DNA of 64,000 bases. Source: Alloprevotella rava. GTDB lineage: Bacteria; Bacteroidota; Bacteroidia; Bacteroidales; Bacteroidaceae. A program made the translations under genes and the position numbers. The stretch covers positions 1-64,000 of the forward strand of contig NZ_JACICA010000008.1 of the NCBI RefSeq assembly GCF_014195585.1, written 5' to 3'. Numbering within the stretch: position 1 is the first letter of the stretch; every line of letters starts with the position of its first letter. Shown here piece after piece: positions 43,149 through 50,675 of the stretch. The notes below the pieces were generated by a model that was not told the DNA's origin, searched no databases, and saw only the letters and a list, made by a program, of their open reading frames with translations.

Positions 43149-44777
43149 TTATGCCATTTCTTTAACTCCTCTCATATCGATTTCTTCGCCTTTATCATTA
43201 TAGAATTGATATTGTAAATAGGCGAGGCCTTCGTTGGGAGTGAGCTGTATACTTGTTTTGTATTTAAACTGCCATTTTCGTTTGAGGGAAATAAATCCCT
43301 TATCGAGATAAGCAGCAATATAGGGGTGAACGTGTAGACGGATTCGCTTGAAATGAAGCTGTTGTGACAATTGTCGTATTTTTCCTTCAAGTAGATCTGT
43401 AAAGAGAATACTCGGTTTTATTTTACCTGTACCTCCGCAGGTAGGACATGTTTCTTCAACATTGGGTTCTTCTACTGGCCGAACGCGTTGTCTGGTAATT
43501 TGCATAAGTCCAAATTTAGACAATGGAAGGATATTATGACGAGCACGATCGCTCTTCATATTCTCCACCATGCGTTCGTATAACTTCTGTCTATTTTCTG
43601 GTTGAGCCATGTCAATAAAGTCAACCACAATGATACCACCCATATCACGTAGGCGTAATTGGCGAGCCAGTTCATCGGCAGCACCTAAATTTACATCAAG
43701 AGCATTTACTTCTTGTCCTTCAGGAGAACGCGAACGATTGCCACTATTAACGTCGATAACGTGAAGTGCCTCAGTGTGTTCTATGATTAGGTAAGCACCA
43801 TGTTTATAGGTGACGGTACGGCCAAAGGAACTCTTTATCTGTCTAGTGACGGAGAAATTATCGAAGATGGGCACATTGCCTTGATACAGCTTTACAATAT
43901 CTAGGCGAGTAGGGGCAATCATCGAAACATAGGCACGAATATCATTAAAAACTTCTTTATCGTTGATATAGATGTTTTCGTAAGAGGGATTGAAGAGGTC
44001 ACGAAGTAGAGCCACGGCTCGACTCGTTTCTTCATAGCAGAGTGTTGGCCTATAATTTTGCAAGGCTTGTTGCGGAGATTTTGCTTCTGCTTCTATTTTC
44101 TTCTGTGCTTGTCGTGCTTTCCGCACCTTGCTGATGGTCTCTTCCCAGCGTTGGTAAAGAATTTTTATTTCCAAGTCAAGTTCGCTAGCTCGCTTGCCTT
44201 CTGCAACAGTTCGGATAATGACACCAAAACCTTTTGGTTTAATGCTATGAATAAGTTGCTTGAGACGAGCGCGTTCTTGACTACTCCTGATTTTTGAGGA
44301 GACGGAAATCTTGTCACTAAAAGGGATTAGAACCAGGAATCTTCCAGGAAAACTAATGTCACAGCTCACGCGAGGGCCTTTTGTTGACATTGGTTCTTTC
44401 TGAATCTGAACAAGTACTTCTTGTCCTTGTTTAACAACGTTTTGAACGCTTCCTTCTTTTTCAAGGTCGCCTTGTCCAAGAGCCTTTGTAATGGAAGCAT
44501 CTTTTCTTCCGTCACCCAATAGGCTCATATATTTATCTAATGAGCGATAGCGAATACCTAGATCTAGGTAATGGAGGAATGCATCTCGCTCATATCCAAC
44601 GTTCACGAAACAAGCATTAAGCCCAGGCATGATTTTCTTGACTTTCGCAAGATAGATATTGCCCACAGAAAAATGTGCTTCACGTCCTTCTTGTTGATAC
44701 TCGACGAGGCGCTTATCTTCAAGTAGGGCGATAGAGATTTCTTTGGGGCGAACATCTACTATTACTTCACTTGTCAT
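43149..44777 (-). CDS. rng: ribonuclease G/E family protein
   Basis: A 542-residue endoribonuclease. An S1-like RNA-binding domain (YLAKVKKIMPGLNACFVNVG) is at about 40-130 and contains a long charged insert (DGRKDASITKALGQGDLEKEG). The catalytic DNase I-like region includes GGIIVVDFIDM. The zinc-link motif CPTCGGTGK is near residue 445. It lacks the C-terminal degradosome scaffold of RNase E, so RNase G is the better name. It processes 16S rRNA ends in other bacteria. Confidence 0.93.
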   Translation of the reverse strand: MTSEVIVDVRPKEISIALLEDKRLVEYQQEGREAHFSVGNIYLAKVKKIMPGLNACFVNVGYERDAFLHYLDLGIRYRSLDKYMSLLGDGRKDASITKALGQGDLEKEGSVQNVVKQGQEVLVQIQKEPMSTKGPRVSCDISFPGRFLVLIPFSDKISVSSKIRSSQERARLKQLIHSIKPKGFGVIIRTVAEGKRASELDLEIKILYQRWEETISKVRKARQAQKKIEAEAKSPQQALQNYRPTLCYEETSRAVALLRDLFNPSYENIYINDKEVFNDIRAYVSMIAPTRLDIVKLYQGNVPIFDNFSVTRQIKSSFGRTVTYKHGAYLIIEHTEALHVIDVNSGNRSRSPEGQEVNALDVNLGAADELARQLRLRDMGGIIVVDFIDMAQPENRQKLYERMVENMKSDRARHNILPLSKFGLMQITRQRVRPVEEPNVEETCPTCGGTGKIKPSILFTDLLEGKIRQLSQQLHFKRIRLHVHPYIAAYLDKGFISLKRKWQFKYKTSIQLTPNEGLAYLQYQFYNDKGEEIDMRGVKEMA

Positions 44778-44914
44778 AATCTTTTGTGAGGTTTAATGTT
44801 TAGGTTCGTAATTTACAAAAAAGAGAATTGGGAAATAGGATGACTCTATGAAGGTGTTTCCATGAAGTTTGAATCCTGTTTCGCAATCCTCATTTGCTGA
44901 GTCGTCTTGAGAGA

Positions 44915-45004
44915 TTATTTGCTCTTATGACGATTCTTTCTTAGGCGTTTTTTACGCTTGTGCGTAGACATCTTGTGTCTTTTTTTCTTCTTACCGTTTG
45001 GCAT
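44915..45004 (-). CDS. 29-residue basic protein, AURKAIP1/COX24 (mS38)-like ribosomal protein
   Basis: A short frame of 29 codons encodes a peptide starting MPNGKKKKRHKMSTHKRKKR and ending in RKNRHKSK. About two thirds of residues are lysine, arginine or histidine. The KMSTHKRKKRLRK core matches the AURKAIP1/COX24 domain, known from mitoribosomal mS38 and from small actinobacterial ribosomal proteins. Annotated Bacteroidetes genomes commonly carry a nearly identical peptide. It lies 36 nt downstream of the HU gene on the same strand, so it is probably cotranscribed with it. It is easily missed by length filters. Confidence 0.85.
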   Translation of the reverse strand: MPNGKKKKRHKMSTHKRKKRLRKNRHKSK

Positions 45005-45040
45005 AATCTTTTATTTTTTAACGTTAAAATGTGGATAATC

Positions 45041-45313
45041 TTATTTTACCAGTTGGCTGAATTCTTTCGAGGGCTTGAATGCTGGAATGTTGTGTTCTGG
45101 AATGATGAGTGTAGTGTTTCGTGTAATGTTTCGTCCCGTCTTCTGTGCACGTTTTTTGAGTATAAAACTACCGAAGCCACGGAGGTAAACATTTTTCTCA
45201 TCAGCGAGAGAATCTTTCACTGTCTCCATAAAGGCTTCAACGATATTGAGAACGGTGCGTTTATCCAAGCCTGTTTTTTCAGAAATGGCGTATACTAAAT
45301 CTGCTTTAGTCAT
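45041..45313 (-). CDS. HU-family DNA-binding protein
   Basis: A 90-residue nucleoid protein with the HU/IHF fold: an N-terminal helical dimer region (MTKADLVYAISEKTGL) and the DNA-binding arm around GFGSFILKKRAQKTGRNI. The arm ends in PEHNIPAFKPSK, where most HU proteins have a proline at the tip. It bends and compacts DNA. A well-formed promoter lies 40 nt upstream, and the mS38-like gene follows. Confidence 0.93.
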   Translation of the reverse strand: MTKADLVYAISEKTGLDKRTVLNIVEAFMETVKDSLADEKNVYLRGFGSFILKKRAQKTGRNITRNTTLIIPEHNIPAFKPSKEFSQLVK

Positions 45314-45357
45314 TTTTGCATCAATTGTTTGTTTCTACTTATTTTTTTTAGCGAGTG

Positions 45358-45388
45358 CAAAGATAGTGTAAAACGCTTGAAGCACAAA
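45358..45388 (-). promoter_or_regulatory. promoter of the HU gene
   Basis: On the minus strand TTTG (45388-45385), a 19-nt spacer and TATCTTTG (45365-45358). An exact consensus match. Confidence 0.75.
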
Positions 45389-45403
45389 GAGGAAGCAGGA
45401 AAA

Positions 45404-45847
45404 TCACACATTTGGAACGGGAATTTTCTCAATTCTGCGTGTGTGGCGTCCTCCTTCAAAAGGTGTATTGAGGAATTCGTCCATAATATTCTCAGCTTCT
45501 TCTTCATTGATGAACCTACCAGGCATACATAAAACATTCGCATCGTTATGCTGTCGAGTAAGATGAGCTATCTCTGGAATCCAAACAAGTGCTGCTCTGA
45601 TTTGTTGGTGCTTGTTGAGTGTCATACTAATACCTTCTCCGCTACCGCAGATGGCTATGCCGCGTTTTATATCTCCTCTCTCAATGGCAGTAGCTAAGGC
45701 GTGAGCATAGTCAGGATAGTCGCAACTCTCTTCTGAGTTTGTTCCAAAATCTTCCCACTCTAGACCTTTTCGTTCTAGGTAGGTTTTTACAAATTCTTTT
45801 AGCTTGAAGCCTGCATGATCGCTGGCCAGTCCTATTTTGTCTGACAT
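45404..45847 (-). CDS. rpiB: ribose-5-phosphate isomerase B
   Basis: A 147-residue LacAB/RpiB enzyme interconverting ribose-5-phosphate and ribulose-5-phosphate. SDHAGFKLKEF at the start, and DYPDYAHALATAIERG, are typical. The active-site cysteine loop reads ICGSGEGISMTLNKH; many homologues have an asparagine or isoleucine where this one has glutamate. The C-terminal FINEEEAENIMDEFL is also conserved. It follows the EcsC-family gene by 18 nt and is likely cotranscribed. Confidence 0.92.
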   Translation of the reverse strand: MSDKIGLASDHAGFKLKEFVKTYLERKGLEWEDFGTNSEESCDYPDYAHALATAIERGDIKRGIAICGSGEGISMTLNKHQQIRAALVWIPEIAHLTRQHNDANVLCMPGRFINEEEAENIMDEFLNTPFEGGRHTRRIEKIPVPNV

Positions 45848-45865
45848 AATTATATGATTTGTATG

Positions 45866-46990
45866 TTATTTTTCTTGGAGGAATTCTTCGAGATCTGATG
45901 TGGAGTAGCCAAGTTCGCGGGCTATTTTATGAAAATAAATTTTTTCATTGATGCTGATTTTATTACTCATGTTAATGATTTCAGTGAGTAATCGCATTAG
46001 TTGAGTGGAGCACACAGGGTCGTCTTTGAATTCTCTGAAGTCTACTTTGAATGCGTGTTCTTCACGAAGGGCTTCTGCAAAAGATTTCTTCTCTGTATCT
46101 ATGAGCGTTGTGTGTTGCAGATATTGTAGAATAAAGTTTTGTTTCTTCTCCTTGCCTCGTTCGTTCATTAAGCTCATATTGATAAGGGCTTTGACCACGA
46201 GGCGCTCGATGTCATCATTCGGTATCTGAATCTTCGCTTCGGAGCTTTCTATTCCTAAAAGATCCATTTGTTTGTGTAAGGTCTTTTGTAAGCGTTGTGC
46301 GCCAGGATAGAAAGTAGCATAGGTGACAGTTCCTGAGACAATGCCGCCAATGATTGGAATAAATTTTCCAATGTTTTTTGATACCGAGTTTTTAGAAAGA
46401 TCAACGCCTATATGTTGTGCCACTTGTTTGACTAATGGGTAGTAGATAGAGCGGGTAAGAGCTTGTTGGGGTACTTTTTTCGCTATTTGCACCGTGATGT
46501 CTAAGCAAATATCGCGCAGTACTTTGTTAGCAATGTCAGCTCCCATCATCGTACCAACGAAGAGGGTAAGCATATCCATCATGTCGTCTGTCACCTGTGG
46601 TTTCCCTTTTTCATCTTTTTCGCGCAGATCGGGAAAACCATATAAGTAAGCAAGTTTTTGCGCAAGAACAAATACGTGATAATAGTATTGTGCTAAGTCC
46701 GTTGGGATGGATGCCAAAATAGCAGGTCCACCAGGAAGTCCTGTCAAGGTAGAAAGTGTTGTGACAGCACGCGTATGATATTTTATAAGGCGTGTTGCCA
46801 AATTATCTATAACCGAGCGTTTAATGACAACGGCAGGACGTAGCTCAAGCACTTGGCTTAGCTCCTCTGGAGGTAGCGCATCTTTGAATGTAGAAGAGAG
46901 AAACACTTGACGATCAATGCAGACACCAGGGATGGCTAGTGCTGCTTTCATTATTTTATTCCATAAATGTGCTTCTTTAATCATAGGCAT
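45866..46990 (-). CDS. EcsC-family protein with TerB-like C-terminus
   Basis: A 374-residue protein. The central part (about 85-240) matches the EcsC family block GLPGGPAILASIPTDLAQYYYHVF, with hydrophobic helices and a glycine-rich membrane-like stretch (FIPIIGGIVSGTVTYATF). The last 60 residues (SINEKIYFHKIARELGYSTSDLEEFL) resemble a TerB-like helical module. Function is unknown; EcsC proteins are membrane-associated. It has an exact-consensus promoter and probably drives rpiB as well. Confidence 0.7.
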   Translation of the reverse strand: MPMIKEAHLWNKIMKAALAIPGVCIDRQVFLSSTFKDALPPEELSQVLELRPAVVIKRSVIDNLATRLIKYHTRAVTTLSTLTGLPGGPAILASIPTDLAQYYYHVFVLAQKLAYLYGFPDLREKDEKGKPQVTDDMMDMLTLFVGTMMGADIANKVLRDICLDITVQIAKKVPQQALTRSIYYPLVKQVAQHIGVDLSKNSVSKNIGKFIPIIGGIVSGTVTYATFYPGAQRLQKTLHKQMDLLGIESSEAKIQIPNDDIERLVVKALINMSLMNERGKEKKQNFILQYLQHTTLIDTEKKSFAEALREEHAFKVDFREFKDDPVCSTQLMRLLTEIINMSNKISINEKIYFHKIARELGYSTSDLEEFLQEK

Positions 46991-47008
46991 GTTCTATTTC
47001 ATTTGTTG

Positions 47009-47040
47009 CAAAGTTATGCTTTCTAAACTTGAAATACAAA
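47009..47040 (-). promoter_or_regulatory. promoter of the EcsC-family gene and rpiB
   Basis: On the minus strand TTTG (47040-47037), a 20-nt spacer and TAACTTTG (47016-47009), 18 nt before the ATG. Confidence 0.7.
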
Positions 47041-47047
47041 TAAATGC

Positions 47048-49075
47048 TTATTTCTTGTCAAGTGCTAAAAGTTCATCTCGTATCTGAGCGGCTAATATAA
47101 AGTCAAACTTGTGAGCTGCTTCCTTCATCATTTTCTGAAGGCGCTCGCGCCTCTGTTCTTTCGATTCTTCTGCTCCGTAGACAGCAGCAGCTTCTGCTGC
47201 GATATTTATAGTTTCGTTAAATTCGCTTGATAGTGTTCCTCTATAAATATCCTTTTCTTGTTGCTGTTCCTCAGAAATTTTTGTTAGTTCGTTGCCACCA
47301 ATGCTCTTCTTTATCGGAGTAGGTTTGATGCCATGCTTCTGATTATATTCTATCTGTTTGGCTCGACGTCGATTTGTTTCATCAATCGTTTGTTGCATAG
47401 CTCCTGTCACTTTGTTGGCATACATAATGACACGGCCGTTTACATTGCGGGCAGCACGCCCTGCTGTCTGTGTGAGGCTTCGGGCATTTCTAAGGAAACC
47501 CTCTTTGTCTGCATCGAGAATGGCTACAAGTGCCACTTCAGGAAGGTCGAGTCCTTCACGCAGCAGATTGACACCTACAAGTACTTGGTACACTCCTCTG
47601 CGTAGATCCTCCATGATTCGCACGCGTTCCAATGTGTCTACGTCGCTATGTATATAAGCTGTTCTGATGCCTGCATCAATGAGATATTCGCTCAATTCTT
47701 CTGCCATTTTTTTTGTTAGTGTGGTCACAAGTACGCGTTCGTCGCGATGGATACACGTTCTGATCTCATCCATTAAATCATCTACAGGGTAATCGTTTGG
47801 GCGCACTTCTATGGTAGGGTCCAACAAGCCCGTAGGTCGGATTACCTGGTCAACAACAACCCCTTCTGCTTCTTGCAGTTCATAATCTGCAGGTGTAGCC
47901 GATATGTAGATCACTTGATTAGCTATTTCGTGGAATTCATCAAAGCTTAGGGGACGGTTGTCGAGTGCTGCTGGCAGGCGAAAACCGTAATTCACTAAGG
48001 CTTCTTTTCTGCTGCGATCGCCTTCGCGCATGGCTCTAATTTGTGGTACTGTCACATGGCTTTCGTCGATGACAATGAGGAAATCTTTTGGGAAGAAGTC
48101 CAAAAGGCAATAGGGGCGGGTACCTGGTTTGCGGCCATCAAAGTAGCGGCTATAATTTTCAATACCACTGCAATGCCCCAACTCTCTGATCATTTCTATA
48201 TCATAATTTACCCGCTCGCTCAATCGTTTAGCCTCTAAAGATTTTCCCTCGCTTTCAAATTTCTTACATTGCAGTACAAGGTCGTCCTGTATCTGCCGGA
48301 TGGCCAATTCTTGCGTGTCTTTTGAAGTTAGGAAAAGATTCGCAGGATAAACTTTGTATTGATCAAAAGTTCCTAAACGGATTCCACTTTGTGCATCAAT
48401 TTCTTCAATAGTTTCTATCTCATCTCCCCAAAATGTTATGCGAAGGATGTCATCAGAGTAGGCTAAAAGAATATCGACAGTATCACCATTTACACGAAAA
48501 TCTCCAGCTTTTGGGGCTACATCATTGCGCACGTATTGCCCATCTACTAATCTTCGTAATAAAGTATTGAGTACAAATGGTCTGCCAGCTCTTAGTTCTA
48601 TTACATTTTCATAGAAAGCTGCAGGGTTTCCCATACCATAAATACAGCTCACAGAACTAACAACGACGACATCTTTTCTGCCGCTAAGTAATGCTGAAAG
48701 AGACGAAAGTCGCAACTTATCAATTTCTTCGTTGATGGCTAAGTCTTTTTCAATATAAGTGTCCGTTTGGGCAATGTAAGCTTCAGGTTGATAATAGTCG
48801 TAGTAAGATACATAATATTCTACTGCATTTTCAGGAAAGAAACCTTTAAATTCATGATAGAGTTGTGCCGCCAATGTTTTATTATGACTCAAAACTAATG
48901 TAGGTTTGTTGAGATTTTTAATAACATTGGCCACTGTAAATGTCTTTCCCGATCCCGTAACACCTAGAAGGACCTGTGCGGGAGCTCCATCTTTAGCGCA
49001 AGTTGTAAGCTGGCGGATCGCCTCAGGCTGGTCGCCCATTGGTTGATAATCAGAATGTAATATAAACTCGTTCAT
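47048..49075 (-). CDS. uvrB: excinuclease ABC subunit B
   Basis: A 675-residue damage-verification helicase of nucleotide excision repair. Walker A GVTGSGKTFT is near residue 45, the beta-hairpin region contains YYDYYQPEAYI, and the helicase motifs include DFLIVIDESHVT, GVNLLREGLDLPEV and QTAGRAARN. The C-terminal UVR motif (ERLQKMMKEAAHKFDF) binds UvrC. It is a single-gene unit. Confidence 0.97.
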   Translation of the reverse strand: MNEFILHSDYQPMGDQPEAIRQLTTCAKDGAPAQVLLGVTGSGKTFTVANVIKNLNKPTLVLSHNKTLAAQLYHEFKGFFPENAVEYYVSYYDYYQPEAYIAQTDTYIEKDLAINEEIDKLRLSSLSALLSGRKDVVVVSSVSCIYGMGNPAAFYENVIELRAGRPFVLNTLLRRLVDGQYVRNDVAPKAGDFRVNGDTVDILLAYSDDILRITFWGDEIETIEEIDAQSGIRLGTFDQYKVYPANLFLTSKDTQELAIRQIQDDLVLQCKKFESEGKSLEAKRLSERVNYDIEMIRELGHCSGIENYSRYFDGRKPGTRPYCLLDFFPKDFLIVIDESHVTVPQIRAMREGDRSRKEALVNYGFRLPAALDNRPLSFDEFHEIANQVIYISATPADYELQEAEGVVVDQVIRPTGLLDPTIEVRPNDYPVDDLMDEIRTCIHRDERVLVTTLTKKMAEELSEYLIDAGIRTAYIHSDVDTLERVRIMEDLRRGVYQVLVGVNLLREGLDLPEVALVAILDADKEGFLRNARSLTQTAGRAARNVNGRVIMYANKVTGAMQQTIDETNRRRAKQIEYNQKHGIKPTPIKKSIGGNELTKISEEQQQEKDIYRGTLSSEFNETINIAAEAAAVYGAEESKEQRRERLQKMMKEAAHKFDFILAAQIRDELLALDKK

Positions 49076-49098
49076 GCTGCTTTTATCCTTAGAATCTA

Positions 49099-49106
49099 CA
49101 AAGGTA
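49099..49106 (-). promoter_or_regulatory. -7 box of uvrB
   Basis: TACCTTTG on the minus strand, 23 nt before the ATG. No -33 element or LexA-type box is evident. Confidence 0.4.
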
Positions 49107-49177
49107 AGACATCTTTTTTAATTATAGCTGTCTACTAAAATAAGGACCTATTTTGAGCTATAAATGCAGTCGTAATT

Positions 49178-49253
49178 ACAATAAGGATGTCGGCTGACGC
49201 AATAAGGATGTCAGCTGATAGGCTTATTGTATTTTAAAACGCTATAAGGATAT
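49178..49253. repeat. CAATAAGG dispersed palindromic repeat, copy D
   Basis: The clearest copy. CAATAAGGATGTC(G/A)GCTGA occurs twice in direct orientation (49179-49197 and 49200-49218, one mismatch, 21-bp period). It is followed by CTTATTGTATTTT, inverted, and a degenerate CTATAAGGATAT unit. Confidence 0.78.
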
Positions 49254-49380
49254 TTGCGCTTACGTTTATTTTGGGTAAGATGACACACTTGTGTATGAGT
49301 TGGTGGTGAACAAGTTTTTCTCCGTTTTTATTTTCTCTATTTCTAACTATATAGTTGCAGCGACTATTATTTAAGTGAGT

Positions 49381-49411
49381 TTTGTGCTTTGCATAGATTG
49401 TCTTAAATTTG
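49381..49411 (+). promoter_or_regulatory. promoter of the TPR gene
   Basis: TTTG (49381-49384), a 19-nt spacer and TAAATTTG (49404-49411), 35 nt before the ATG at 49447. Confidence 0.72.
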
Positions 49412-49446
49412 CATACTAACAAAAGAACTAAAAGCTTATTGAGCCA

Positions 49447-50667
49447 ATGTTTTATCGAATTTTAATCTCTATTTCTCTATTTCTGACGTTGGGCTTTTCG
49501 TCTTTATCGGCACAAAAAGTGCTGAAAAACTTGAAATTACTCCTTAAACAGAAGAACGCTTCTGAGCTGCTCAACCAGGTGCGTAAGTTGGAGAAAGATT
49601 CAGAGGCTTGCACTTATCCCAAATTGTATGATTATGGTATGCAGGCTAATATGAAATTGAATGAAACCCTTAATGAAAAAGCTTATCTAAAGCAACCCTA
49701 CGATACTGTGCAGTTTTTTCGCACGATTTATGGCATTTATGATTATGCGCTCAAGTGCGATTCTTCCGAACATCTTTTGTTGGCAAAAGGGAAGGGGCGT
49801 ATCGTGTTTCAGAAATCTCATGGAGAAATTCTCCGTCATTATTATCGTAATCTATCCGTAGGAGGGCGCTACTTCTATAGTAAGAAAAACTACAAAGAGG
49901 CGGTCAGCCTGCTAAAAATGGCCGTAGACATCCCAAGCACTGCTTTATGGGGGAGTGATAAATCTGTTCTGAAATCTTACGAATATGTACAGACGGCTGC
50001 AGTTCTTATGCGTGCTGCCTACCTACGGAATGAATATAGAATGGCAATTCATTATGCGACAATAGCTTTGCAAGACACAACAAAAATGCGGGCCGGTATT
50101 CTGAAAACAACTGCTGAAGCTTATGCAGCAGTAAGAGATTCAGGGGCGTATCTTCAATATGTAAGAGAGGGATTGAAGGCCTATCCTAATGATGCGTTCT
50201 TCTTTACGGAGTTGTCCGATTACTACACCGGTCATGGAGATTATAAATCCTCGCTGAACCTTGCGGATTCTTTGTTGCAGAATGTGGATTCAAGAAATAT
50301 TTATTTTTTAGCTGCTAAAGGTTTAGCTTTGATGAACCTTGGGAAGAATCGTGAAGCTATCGAGTATTCCCAACAAATCCTCTTGCAGGACTCTACAATT
50401 ATTGATGCTAATTATTACATTGGTGCGGCTTATTGTAATTTGGCTGCGCAAGTTGAACTACCCACTACAATCAATAGTCATGCTTATAGGGAGGCACTAA
50501 AAAAACGCCGCAACTATTATCTTATGGCTCGACCGTATTTGGAATTGTATCGCGATCAAGCACCAAATCGACTGCAACTTTGGGGGCCACTGTTGTATCG
50601 TCTATATATGTCGCTGAATCAAGGTGACAAGTTTGAAGATATACAACGATTACTCAATCAGAAATAA
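49447..50667 (+). CDS. secreted tetratricopeptide-repeat protein
   Basis: A 406-residue protein with signal peptide (SSLSAQ end) and helical repeats. TPR-like units are recognisable at about 140-175 (GGRYFYSKKNYKEAVSLLKMAV), 195-230, and 265-320 (AAKGLALMNLGKNREAIEYSQQ). No enzymatic motif is seen. It probably works as a periplasmic or outer-membrane scaffold. The M3 peptidase gene starts 8 nt later, so they form one unit. Confidence 0.78.
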   Translation: MFYRILISISLFLTLGFSSLSAQKVLKNLKLLLKQKNASELLNQVRKLEKDSEACTYPKLYDYGMQANMKLNETLNEKAYLKQPYDTVQFFRTIYGIYDYALKCDSSEHLLLAKGKGRIVFQKSHGEILRHYYRNLSVGGRYFYSKKNYKEAVSLLKMAVDIPSTALWGSDKSVLKSYEYVQTAAVLMRAAYLRNEYRMAIHYATIALQDTTKMRAGILKTTAEAYAAVRDSGAYLQYVREGLKAYPNDAFFFTELSDYYTGHGDYKSSLNLADSLLQNVDSRNIYFLAAKGLALMNLGKNREAIEYSQQILLQDSTIIDANYYIGAAYCNLAAQVELPTTINSHAYREALKKRRNYYLMARPYLELYRDQAPNRLQLWGPLLYRLYMSLNQGDKFEDIQRLLNQK

Positions 50668-50675
50668 AGAAAAGA

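Larger units (their letters stand above)
49076..49446. other. 371-bp intergenic region with repeat copy D
   Basis: A gap between divergent uvrB and TPR genes. It holds a uvrB -7 box (49099-49106), repeat copy D and the TPR-gene promoter. No coding frame is supported. Confidence 0.6.

Noticed and set aside
47048-49075. LexA/SOS operator upstream of uvrB
   Set aside because: No palindromic SOS-type box is visible in the upstream gap; only a -7 box and repeat copy D are seen.
49178-49253. CRISPR-like array
   Set aside because: Only two direct 19-bp units with a 2-nt gap, no spacers, no cas genes; it belongs to the CAATAAGG repeat family.
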